This document shows, one piece after another, positions 1-5,814 of a stretch of DNA of 7,609 nt. Positions within the stretch are counted from its first letter, which is position 1. Each line of letters starts with the position of its first letter. A model generated the notes under the pieces. The model ran no database searches. It worked only from the letters and a program-made list of their open reading frames with translations, and was not told the DNA's origin. Location: the NCBI GenBank assembly GCA_027083015.1, contig JALWQS010000038.1:1-7609 (forward strand). The letters run 5' to 3'. The position numbers and the translations under genes were made by a program. The DNA comes from Candidatus Woesearchaeota archaeon. Its GTDB lineage: Archaea; Nanobdellota; Nanobdellia; Woesearchaeales; UBA11576.

Positions 1-604
1 CAACAGTCTCAGCAGACCAACCCCAAATAAGATAATTATAGAAAGGAATCATACTAAAAAACATAGACACAGCAGCCGCGTGCTTAGCCATGGTAGAAAA
101 AACAGCAAACGCAACCAAAGCTATAGTGATAGAAACAACAACCATGCTGATAGCAATAGCAGTATTCACAACAAAAAAGAAGACCTTTAACTTAGTCTTA
201 GAACCAAAAGACTTCATGATAACAAACAAGACAAGATTAGCAAGAACCACAGCTGCAAAAGTGATGAAGAAATTGATAAGAAGAGAAACAGGCTCCAACT
301 GATTCACAGAAGTAGGAAAGATCCGGATCAAAGAGATGATAAACACAGAAAAAAAAGCCCAACCATAACTGGAATAATGACTCAAATTGACCAAAGCAGG
401 AACACTAAAAAGGCTAACACCCGTATTCTCCCAAATCTTATGAGTCCTAGAAATCTTATGCTCAATAGACTTACTAAGATGCTTTTCAGAAACCTTCTCA
501 GAAACCTTAGCTTTCTGAAGCTCAAGCGTCTTCTTAAGCTTATCACTACTCTCAGAGATGTGCTTAACAACCTTAGCCTTATCAGCCAACCTTATCTTCT
601 TCAT
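1..604 (-). CDS. Multi-spanning membrane protein of unknown function, C-terminus outside window
   Basis: An open frame runs from ATG at 604 to the left edge without a stop (201 residues seen). Residues 1-60 are hydrophilic, rich in Lys, Glu and Ser, and probably helical and cytoplasmic. Hydrophobic segments follow at about 79-95, 105-130, 139-169 and 178-195, so at least four membrane helices are likely. The last visible stretch contains FYNYLIWGW. A short hydrophilic N-terminus followed by four or five helices recalls Yip1-type membrane proteins, but I see no diagnostic motif, so no family is assigned. The start is chosen because its ATG overlaps the TGA of the upstream cyclase gene as ATGA, the usual sign of translational coupling. 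Co-expression with the cyclase is therefore likely, and a functional link is possible but unproven. That it is a real coding sequence is fairly certain from the uninterrupted frame, the hydrophobic pattern and codon use matching the neighbours (GCT, GTT, CTT, AAG). Confidence 0.8.
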   Translation of the reverse strand, partial: MKKIRLADKAKVVKHISESSDKLKKTLELQKAKVSEKVSEKHLSKSIEHKISRTHKIWENTGVSLFSVPALVNLSHYSSYGWAFFSVFIISLIRIFPTSVNQLEPVSLLINFFITFAAVVLANLVLFVIMKSFGSKTKLKVFFFVVNTAIAISMVVVSITIALVAFAVFSTMAKHAAAVSMFFSMIPFYNYLIWGWSAETV

Positions 605-1527
605 TTTCTAGGCCTATAATCCTCCTTCAAAGTCTTAAAACGATAAAAAACAACAGGTTTAGACTTACCCTTCAAAACAGCAGATTCACGATGCTTAGTA
701 ACAAAAACATGCTTAACCTTATCATAAACATCCTTACTAACAATAATATCACCAGCAGCAGTCTGACCCTCAAGACGAGCAGCAGTATTAACAGTATCAC
801 CGATAGCAGTATAATCCATCATCTGACGAGAACCGATATTACCGACGATACAATTACCGCAATGGATGCCGATACCAGCCTTTATACGACCCCACTTCTT
901 AAGCTCAGCCTGAATATCCATAGCAGCCTTAACAGCCTTAAGCTGATGATCGCGAACAGCAGTAGGAGCATTGAAGACGGCCATGACAGCATCGCCTACA
1001 AACTTATCAACAGTACCATCATACTTAAAGATGATAGAAGTAGCGATATCAAAATACTTATTGAGAATAGAAACAACCTTCTCAGGAGGAAGCTTCTCAG
1101 ACATCTTAGTAAAACCACGAATATCCATAAAAAAAACAGTTATGTAAGCATTACGACCCTTAAGAGCCAACTTATCGGCAACCAAAAGCTCATCAATGAT
1201 CTTAGGATTGACATAACGCTCAAAGAAAGTCTTAATCTTGATCTTATCCTTCTCAGCAGCAACACGCTTACTCTCCCAATAATCATAGACAAGGAAAAGA
1301 AGCAAAGGGATAAGAGTCAGAACAAACTGAAAAGTCATAAGAAAATCCTGAGCACTGATACGATATGCACGCATCCATAATTGAGGAGCCACAATGATCA
1401 AAAAAGCAAGAAGAACCAGATACTTAAACTGACGCTTAGCCTTATAGATATTGATAGACTTAACACAACCATAAAGCGCAAACAAAAGAAGCACCAAATA
1501 TATAGTCTGTTTAACATCAAAAGCCAT
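601..1527 (-). CDS. Membrane-anchored class III adenylate cyclase
   Basis: Predicted to convert ATP to cyclic AMP at the inner face of the membrane (308 residues). Three hydrophobic segments at about 8-24, 36-52 and 62-84 form an N-terminal anchor. A linker with FFERYVNPKIIDELL (about 101-115) follows, of the kind that precedes many bacterial class III cyclase domains, and then the catalytic domain (about 126-296). Metal-binding aspartates are D135 (in FFMDIRGFT) and D179 (in KFVGDAVMAVF). The base-selecting pair is K175 and T240 (in DYTAIGDTVN), and the transition-state residues are N247 and R251. Lys plus Thr is the class IIIb pattern, seen in cyanobacterial CyaC, and favours ATP over GTP. 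All six residues are present, so one homodimer could form two active sites. An in-frame GTG at 1533 directly abuts GGAGG and is too close to it. ATG at 1527 has GGAGG six bases upstream and is preferred. The 3' end overlaps the next gene by ATGA. Cyclic AMP formation is inferred from motifs. The small three-helix anchor resembles no sensor domain I can name with confidence. Confidence 0.93.
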   Translation of the reverse strand: MAFDVKQTIYLVLLLFALYGCVKSINIYKAKRQFKYLVLLAFLIIVAPQLWMRAYRISAQDFLMTFQFVLTLIPLLLFLVYDYWESKRVAAEKDKIKIKTFFERYVNPKIIDELLVADKLALKGRNAYITVFFMDIRGFTKMSEKLPPEKVVSILNKYFDIATSIIFKYDGTVDKFVGDAVMAVFNAPTAVRDHQLKAVKAAMDIQAELKKWGRIKAGIGIHCGNCIVGNIGSRQMMDYTAIGDTVNTAARLEGQTAAGDIIVSKDVYDKVKHVFVTKHRESAVLKGKSKPVVFYRFKTLKEDYRPRK

Positions 1528-1533
1528 AAACAC

Positions 1534-1538
1534 CCTCC
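1534..1538 (-). promoter_or_regulatory. Ribosome-binding site of the cyclase gene
   Basis: GGAGG, six bases before ATG at 1527. It is the strongest Shine-Dalgarno match I saw in the window, and it decides the start: the alternative GTG at 1533 would touch it with no spacing. Confidence 0.75.
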
Positions 1539-1559
1539 AAAGTATAGTAAGAAGTTAGA

Positions 1560-1570
1560 CTTTTTAAAAG
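1560..1570 (-). promoter_or_regulatory. Possible TATA box for the cyclase gene
   Basis: CTTTTAAAAAG lies in the 43-base gap between the radical SAM stop and the cyclase start. An archaeal promoter with this as TATA box would start transcription about 25 bases downstream, near 1540, just before the GGAGG. That would give a short leader. The BRE element is not clear, and read-through from the radical SAM gene is equally possible. Confidence 0.35.
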
Positions 1571-2521
1571 TTATGCGAATCTCTTCATAGACTTAAGATA
1601 AGAAAAGACCTTATCAGCAATCCTCTGCTTAAGATCAGAATCAAGATCCAAAGACTTAAGCTCTTCAAAAGGATCAAAAGAACGAAAATCAGTAAGAGTG
1701 CCTTCAAAGATCCTGCCAGCAAGAGCAGCCTGAGACTCAATAATCTTAGCATGCTCAGAACCAAAATACCTTATCGCAGGAAACTTAGTGATAGAATCAG
1801 CACCTGCCTCCAAAAGAGAAGAGATCTCCTCAAGATGGCCGAGCCAGGAACCAACAACAATCTCAATATCAGGAAAAGCAAGCCGGGTACGTCGGACCCA
1901 CTCAACATAAAAATCAGAATCAGGACCACGAGTAAAAGGAGTACCTTTCTGAGGCTTAAGACGATAAAAAGTGATCTTATCAACTGAATACTTCCGTATA
2001 AAAGAGACTAACAAAGGAAAATCAGAAAGTTTCTCACCCAAACCAACAATCATAGTCATAGCCTTCTTAAGACCCAAACGATCACAAACAAGAAACATAT
2101 CCTCAATCTCGCCCAAAGGCTTAGAAGGGCAAATAGCATCATGAAGAACAGGCTCAATTATCTCAACCGCACCACAAACACCCTCAACAAAAGGCTTAAA
2201 ACGAGAAAGCTCAGACTCAGAAAGAACACCAACATTCAACCACTGCTTCTGACCAGTAATAAGATAAACAAGCCTGGTTATATTCACAAGCTCATCAACA
2301 GAAAAAGAATCATAACCGCCCGAAATAAACTCAACACGCCAACCAAACTTCTTACAAATAAGAGCTTCAGCAAGAACTGACTCCAAACGACGTCGAGCAA
2401 GACGAGGATCAGAGATACGAGACTTCTGGGTAGACATGTAACAAAATTTACAATCACCCTTACTACAATACCAAGAAAGAAAGATTGCACGTTCAAAACA
2501 AGTTTTAGTTTTTCGAGACAT
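1571..2521 (-). CDS. BioB/HydE-like radical SAM protein, substrate unknown
   Basis: A 316-residue radical SAM enzyme. The iron-sulfur cluster motif is at residues 19-27 (CSKGDCKFC), spaced CX4CX2C rather than the standard CX3CX2C. An extra cysteine is at residue 8. Strand-like segments follow in TIM-barrel order: VEFISGG (63-69, the SAM-binding Gly-Gly position), WLNVGVL, AVEIIEPV, MTMIVGLGE and FYRLKPQKGTPF. The last two closely match barrel motifs of biotin synthase and HydE-type proteins (GLGE, and P-x-x-GTPF/L). This places it among biotin-synthase-related radical SAM proteins of archaea. I do not recognise a defined reaction. I could not place the BioB [2Fe-2S] ligands with confidence, so biotin synthase itself is not claimed. 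GGTG two to five bases before the ATG supports the start. It begins 25 bases after the EMC3-like gene and ends 43 bases before the cyclase, so the three are probably transcribed together at least in part. Confidence 0.85.
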   Translation of the reverse strand: MSRKTKTCFERAIFLSWYCSKGDCKFCYMSTQKSRISDPRLARRRLESVLAEALICKKFGWRVEFISGGYDSFSVDELVNITRLVYLITGQKQWLNVGVLSESELSRFKPFVEGVCGAVEIIEPVLHDAICPSKPLGEIEDMFLVCDRLGLKKAMTMIVGLGEKLSDFPLLVSFIRKYSVDKITFYRLKPQKGTPFTRGPDSDFYVEWVRRTRLAFPDIEIVVGSWLGHLEEISSLLEAGADSITKFPAIRYFGSEHAKIIESQAALAGRIFEGTLTDFRSFDPFEELKSLDLDSDLKQRIADKVFSYLKSMKRFA

Positions 2522-2546
2522 CGCACCAAAAATCTTTACAAACCAC

Positions 2547-3305
2547 CTAATAAATCTTTAAAAGCTTCCTAAGACCCATAGACAAGAATATCGAAAAGAG
2601 GATGTAAGTGCCCAACCAACCGATATGATTCTCAGAGACAGGCAAAGGAATCAGCTTCTTATTAGAAAGAACAATCTGGCGCAAAGGCTTAGACTTATCC
2701 TTAAAGACCTTAACCACAGGAGCATAACGCTGCTCAGAAGTCACAGAAAGCTCCTTATCATAACTAAGACCATCATGATCAAAGACCAGAAGATAATCAC
2801 CAGCCTCAGCATTAAGAACAAACTGAGCAACACCATCCTTGATCTCAGCCTTAGGAGAAGAAACAACCTTAACACCATCAGGGACAGAGATACTGACATC
2901 ACCAGAAGCAGAATCATCAAAGACCAAAGTCACAGAAAAATCATGACCAGGCAAAAGAGGCTCATAAGCAAGATTAGCATTCATCCAACCAAAAATAAGA
3001 ATGATAGGAAGAAAAGTGATCAAGGTAGGCTTAAAAGACTGCTTCATATACTTCATGTTCAGCTCCATAGCCTCCTTCTGAAGCTTCATCGCCTTATCAG
3101 GCTCCTTACGGACAGCCTTCATCTTTTTCTGAATCTCCTTCTGACGAAGCTTAACATCCTTCATCAAAGTCTGATCAGTCATGTACTTATAGACCAAAGT
3201 AATTATCAAAGAAACAAGCAAAGCAAGAATAAACAAAGAAACAAGAGGAGGAAGCCTAAGCAAAGGAGAAAATACAGGATCCAAAAGATTCGTCTGAAAA
3301 ACCAT
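2547..3305 (-). CDS. EMC3/TMCO1-type (DUF106) membrane-protein insertase with extra exported domain
   Basis: A 252-residue homologue of the archaeal DUF106 family, within the Oxa1/YidC/Alb3/EMC3 superfamily that helps insert membrane proteins. Layout from ATG 3305: TM1 about 20-40, a charged, Met- and Lys-rich cytoplasmic helical pair about 41-90 (LRQKEIQKKMKAVRKEP, then MELNMKYMKQSFKP), TM2 about 91-113 ending in FGWMNANLAY, and TM3 about 229-246. Family members are usually about 170-210 residues. Here about 110 residues separate TM2 from TM3, of which roughly 119-205 read as alternating beta strands and end in repeated hydrophobic/charged patches, like a small Ig-like sandwich on the outer face. 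A TTG at 3326 would add seven residues, but ATG 3305 is the more natural start. The position after secY is shared with many archaea, where an adenylate kinase gene commonly sits between them; none does here. Family assignment is firm, and the insertion's fold is inference. Confidence 0.9.
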   Translation of the reverse strand: MVFQTNLLDPVFSPLLRLPPLVSLFILALLVSLIITLVYKYMTDQTLMKDVKLRQKEIQKKMKAVRKEPDKAMKLQKEAMELNMKYMKQSFKPTLITFLPIILIFGWMNANLAYEPLLPGHDFSVTLVFDDSASGDVSISVPDGVKVVSSPKAEIKDGVAQFVLNAEAGDYLLVFDHDGLSYDKELSVTSEQRYAPVVKVFKDKSKPLRQIVLSNKKLIPLPVSENHIGWLGTYILFSIFLSMGLRKLLKIY

Positions 3306-3355
3306 AGCAAAACCCCAACTCAACAAAATAACAAAAACTCGCCACTCGGGTCTAT

Positions 3356-3375
3356 CCCCAACCTTAAGGTCGGGG
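3356..3375. repeat. GC-rich hairpin in the secY-EMC3 spacer
   Basis: On the plus strand CCCCAACC, loop TTAA, GGTCGGGG: an 8-bp stem with one wobble or mismatch depending on strand (A opposite C on plus; G-U on minus). It is followed on the plus strand by TATTAAAC. This is much more GC-rich than its surroundings. The shape (short GC stem, TTAA loop, then an AT-rich tail) resembles right ends of IS200/IS605 elements and the 3' end of their omega RNAs, but no tnpA or tnpB is nearby. It may equally be an mRNA leader or terminator structure. Confidence 0.7.
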
Positions 3376-3388
3376 TATTAAACTCTTT
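3376..3388 (-). promoter_or_regulatory. Possible promoter of the EMC3-like gene
   Basis: AAAGAG followed by TTTAATA resembles an archaeal BRE plus TATA box. Initiation about 25 bases downstream would fall near 3353, giving a leader of roughly 50 bases to ATG 3305. It is the best candidate in the spacer, but the match is only moderate and it overlaps the tail of the GC-rich hairpin. Confidence 0.3.
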
Positions 3389-3390
3389 GC

Positions 3391-3408
3391 AAATCTCTAA
3401 CGAGATTT
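3391..3408. repeat. AT-rich perfect hairpin downstream of secY
   Basis: AAATCTC, a 4-base loop, GAGATTT: a perfect 7-bp inverted repeat, reading AAATCTC-GTTA-GAGATTT on the minus (transcribed) strand. It sits just after two T-runs that follow the secY stop, so it may help end or protect the 3' end of the ribosomal operon transcript. Confidence 0.6.
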
Positions 3409-3416
3409 TCAATAAC

Positions 3417-3432
3417 AAAAAAAGACAAAAAA
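3417..3432 (-). terminator. Poly-T terminator after secY
   Basis: On the transcribed strand TTTTTT-GTC-TTTTTTT begins four bases after the secY stop codon. Archaeal RNA polymerase typically terminates at such U-tracts without needing a hairpin. It is placed at the end of the ribosomal operon and before a spacer with its own promoter-like signal, which supports termination here. Confidence 0.6.
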
Positions 3433-3435
3433 CAG

Positions 3436-4824
3436 CTACTCCATGAACTTCCTCATCATAGGATGCATATCCATCATATGCTGCTTAGCAATATCCTCAT
3501 ATAACTTATAAACAATCATAACAGACAACAAGATACCAGTACCACGGCCCAAAGCACCAGTAAGATCAGCAACCGCCGCCAAAAAACCAACTGCAATACC
3601 GCCCATAACAGTCAAAGGAGTTATGTAACGACCAAGAACGCGTTCAAGGATACGCTGATCCTTCCTGAAACCAGGAATCTGAAGACCAGAACTCATGATA
3701 TTCTCTGCCTGAGAACGAGCATCCATACCAGAAGTCTGAACCCAAAAGATAGAGAAAATAACCGCGCCACCTATCATAAAAAGCAGATAAACCAAAGAAT
3801 GACCAAGATCAGTAAAAGTCAAACTTCCCCTGATAAGCTTGCCGACAATATTAGGAGAATGGATCCAAGCGACAAGACCAGAAACAGGCTGATTACCAAC
3901 AAAAGAACCAAGAATAGGATGACCCCAATTCTGAAGCAGACGCCCAAAAAGCTGAACATTCGCCAACAAAGCAGCGACCAGAATAACAGGAATATTAGAA
4001 GTATACATGAAAGCCAAAGGCCAACGGATACCATGACCACGAACACGACCAAAACTCAAAGGAATCTCAACCTTCATAGCCTGAGTATAAACCGCAATGA
4101 CAAAAACAACAACAGTAGCGATAACCGTAGCCAACTGAAGACCTGCAGTGATAGCATCACCAACAGCCAAAGACTGAAACAAAGCAGGAATAGCACCAGT
4201 ACTCATACCAGGATTAGTAGGAGAAGGTAAAGGAGAGAAAGACCTGACAAAAATGGTCTGAGCAACATTGGCGACGATAAACAAAGAAATGCCAGAACCA
4301 AAACCCCATTTAGATACAACCTCGTCCATGAACATAATCAAAACTCCGCCTAAGAACAACTGAAAGACCAGAAGCAACTGCATATAAAAAAAAGCAGAAG
4401 TGCCTACAAGTTCAGGAGGAGGAGCAAGACCTCCCATAAACACGTAGATAGCAGCCTCGAAGATTATGAAAAAAAGACCGAGAAGCTTCTGAGTACCCTG
4501 AAAACGACGCTTACCCTCGGGAGTATGAGTATCAAACTTCAAAAGACCGGAACCGTTCAACAACTGAAGAACAATAGAACCAGTAACCAAAGGACCTATA
4601 CCCAAAGAAACAACAGAACCAAAATGAGCACCTAAGATAATAGACAAATACTCAAACTGCTGGAGAGCATTCTGTCCAAGACCAAAAAGAGGAACAAGAC
4701 CCATAGCAAAAAAAAGAACAAGAGTTATAAGAGTCCATTTGAGTTTCTCATTAAAAGAAAGCTTCTTCTGAGTCGGACTAGCAACTTCAGGAAGATTTGC
4801 AATCAGCTTATCATAAAATGACAT
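3436..4824 (-). CDS. secY: Protein translocase subunit SecY
   Basis: The channel-forming subunit of the archaeal Sec translocon (462 residues, the usual archaeal length with ten membrane helices). The TM2 region contains ILGAHFGSVVSLGIGPLVTG, the plug/pore segment pattern of SecY. The cytoplasmic loop between TM6 and TM7 has VEIPLSFGRVRGHG. The loop between TM8 and TM9 has SGLQIPGFRKDQRILERVLG, where ribosome and partner contacts lie, followed by the conserved RYITPLTVMGG. It works with SecE and SecG/Sec61-beta, which are not in this window, and probably with the EMC3-like protein encoded next. ATG 4824 is chosen over an in-frame GTG at 4830 because MSFYDKL resembles the normal archaeal N-terminus. 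The ATG also lies two bases after the uL15 stop, with GAGTGA as overlapping ribosome-binding signal. It is last in the ribosomal operon and ends in TAG before a T-rich terminator. Confidence 0.97.
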   Translation of the reverse strand: MSFYDKLIANLPEVASPTQKKLSFNEKLKWTLITLVLFFAMGLVPLFGLGQNALQQFEYLSIILGAHFGSVVSLGIGPLVTGSIVLQLLNGSGLLKFDTHTPEGKRRFQGTQKLLGLFFIIFEAAIYVFMGGLAPPPELVGTSAFFYMQLLLVFQLFLGGVLIMFMDEVVSKWGFGSGISLFIVANVAQTIFVRSFSPLPSPTNPGMSTGAIPALFQSLAVGDAITAGLQLATVIATVVVFVIAVYTQAMKVEIPLSFGRVRGHGIRWPLAFMYTSNIPVILVAALLANVQLFGRLLQNWGHPILGSFVGNQPVSGLVAWIHSPNIVGKLIRGSLTFTDLGHSLVYLLFMIGGAVIFSIFWVQTSGMDARSQAENIMSSGLQIPGFRKDQRILERVLGRYITPLTVMGGIAVGFLAAVADLTGALGRGTGILLSVMIVYKLYEDIAKQHMMDMHPMMRKFME

Positions 4825-4832
4825 TTTCACTC
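4822..4832 (-). promoter_or_regulatory. Stop/start coupling signal uL15-secY
   Basis: GAGTGAAAATG: GTGA is complementary to the archaeal 16S rRNA 3' end, contains the TGA stop of uL15, and lies two bases before the secY ATG. It is identical to the uS5-uL30 junction. The arrangement implies translation of secY by terminating or re-initiating ribosomes. Confidence 0.6.
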
Positions 4833-5339
4833 AGCAGTTCCGTCCTGTTCTAAAGCTTCAGAAGAAGCACCAGATACAGATTCAAAAACATCACCTAATT
4901 CAACAGTAACCTTACCACCAGCACTTTCGATCTTCTCAATAGCTTTGGCTGAAGCAAAACCGACAGTGATATCAAACTTCTTAGTTACCTTACCAGCACT
5001 CAATAACTTATTATAACCAAGCTTAGCAAGATCTATCACATAAAGGCCGCCTTTATCATCAACAAGACCTTTCTTTACCAAAGTAGGAAGAGAATCCTCC
5101 AAAGTCCTGATATCAATAGCATTAATCTTAGGAAGACGAGATTTAGAAGTAAAACCAGACTTTCCCAAAGACCTCCTGGCTTTCCAGAAAGAAGGCTTCT
5201 TCTGATCGCCCCTCTTACCACTACCAGAGTTACCACGACCACCACGATTGCCAGCTCCACGACGTTTTTTCATAGAACCAGAACCATGAGTATGAGAGCC
5301 ACGTTGCCTGGAATCCTTAGTTCTTTTGTGAAATACCAT
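4827..5339 (-). CDS. rpl15: Large-subunit ribosomal protein uL15 (L15)
   Basis: A 170-residue archaeal-type uL15 of the 50S subunit. The glycine- and arginine-rich N-terminal part (about 13-46: HTHGSGSMKKRRGAGNRGG, then GSGKRGDQKKP) is the extended rRNA-binding segment typical of the family. The C-terminal globular half contains LPKINAIDI, the stretch ILxxGxVxxxFDITVGxASAKAIEKIESAGG in slightly varied form, and ends with a short acidic tail (EALEQDGTAE). It starts 29 bases after the uL30 stop. The spacer carries GATGG seven bases before the ATG and a tandem TTTGA motif. It ends inside the ribosome-binding signal of secY. The length is normal for archaea apart from the tail. Confidence 0.96.
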   Translation of the reverse strand: MVFHKRTKDSRQRGSHTHGSGSMKKRRGAGNRGGRGNSGSGKRGDQKKPSFWKARRSLGKSGFTSKSRLPKINAIDIRTLEDSLPTLVKKGLVDDKGGLYVIDLAKLGYNKLLSAGKVTKKFDITVGFASAKAIEKIESAGGKVTVELGDVFESVSGASSEALEQDGTAE

Positions 5340-5368
5340 TTTTCAAACCATCAAACCTTCAAATATCA

Positions 5369-5806
5369 TCAGACCATCCTCTTCAGAAGATCGTCAATCT
5401 TAGTGCCACGATAACCCAAAGCTCCACCAAGATTAAAAGGAAGCTTAATACCCTTCCTCTCAAAACCACCCCTAGGCGGATGAAGAAGAAAAACATTAAG
5501 CAACTTACCATCCTTGCCCTTCCTACCGCGTTTCTCTTCAAGAAGCTTAACAACATCAGGAGAAACCTCTCCATAAGTTATGAAATCCTTAGCCTTAACT
5601 ATCATACCCCGCAAGCTAGGAGTATCATCCAAGATTACACAAGCATTCTTACGACGAAGCTTAAGCATCTCCAACGTATCCTTAACAGCACCATCAGCAT
5701 GAATAGCAGATCTTATCCTGACAGCAGCAATCTTACCAGACTTACCAGATGCAGGTGCAGACCTAACAGCAGCATCAGCCGATTGTTTAGATTTTTCTTC
5801 TACCAT
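5369..5806 (-). CDS. rpl30: Large-subunit ribosomal protein uL30 (L30), N-terminally extended
   Basis: A 145-residue archaeal uL30. The core starts near residue 25 (KIAAVRIRS) and continues with VKDTLEMLKLRRKNACVILDDTPSLRGMI in the conserved order, then KDFITYGEV. Near the C-terminus it has LHPPRGGFERKGIK and NLGGALGYRG, as in archaeal long-form uL30 (bacterial L30 is only about 60 residues). The first 24 residues are rich in Ser, Ala and Lys and have no counterpart in most archaeal sequences, which start almost directly with the first beta strand. ATG 5806 is preferred over GTG 5812: it lies two bases after the uS5 stop with GAGTGA as ribosome-binding signal. It sits between uS5 and uL15, as in the standard archaeal spc operon. 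Confidence 0.95.
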   Translation of the reverse strand: MVEEKSKQSADAAVRSAPASGKSGKIAAVRIRSAIHADGAVKDTLEMLKLRRKNACVILDDTPSLRGMIVKAKDFITYGEVSPDVVKLLEEKRGRKGKDGKLLNVFLLHPPRGGFERKGIKLPFNLGGALGYRGTKIDDLLKRMV

Positions 5807-5814
5807 TTTCACTC
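5804..5814 (-). promoter_or_regulatory. Stop/start coupling signal uS5-uL30
   Basis: GAGTGAAAATG, the same eleven bases as at the uL15-secY junction. The TGA stop of uS5 is part of the GTGA that can pair with 16S rRNA, and the uL30 ATG follows after two bases. Confidence 0.6.

Noticed and set aside
90..302. Plus-strand open frame near the left edge
   Set aside because: It lies opposite an uninterrupted minus-strand membrane-protein frame that is coupled by ATGA to the cyclase. No ribosome-binding signal or recognisable motif was seen.
691..1380. Long plus-strand open frame opposite the cyclase gene
   Set aside because: It is antisense to a gene with complete catalytic motifs, its translation is low-complexity Ser/Thr/Leu/Ile-rich with no motif, and its openness follows from the codon bias of the minus-strand gene.
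1571..2521. Calling the radical SAM gene bioB (biotin synthase)
   Set aside because: The cluster spacing differs, the second-cluster ligands could not be placed, and no biotin genes are adjacent; only the superfamily level is supported.
3327..3435. tRNA or CRISPR repeat in the secY-EMC3 spacer
   Set aside because: The two hairpins do not form a cloverleaf, there is no TTCRA arm or CCA-side acceptor, and no repeat-spacer periodicity is present.
2625..3446. 273-codon plus-strand open frame opposite the EMC3-like gene
   Set aside because: Its translation is highly basic (Arg/Lys/Asn/Gln-rich) without domain signature, and it covers the reverse of a clear DUF106 gene and the hairpin spacer.
5340..5368. 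Tandem TTTGA-type motif in the uL30-uL15 spacer as a regulatory repeat
   Set aside because: Three short imperfect copies in 29 bases of AT-rich leader are likely chance. The region is adequately explained as a ribosome-binding leader.
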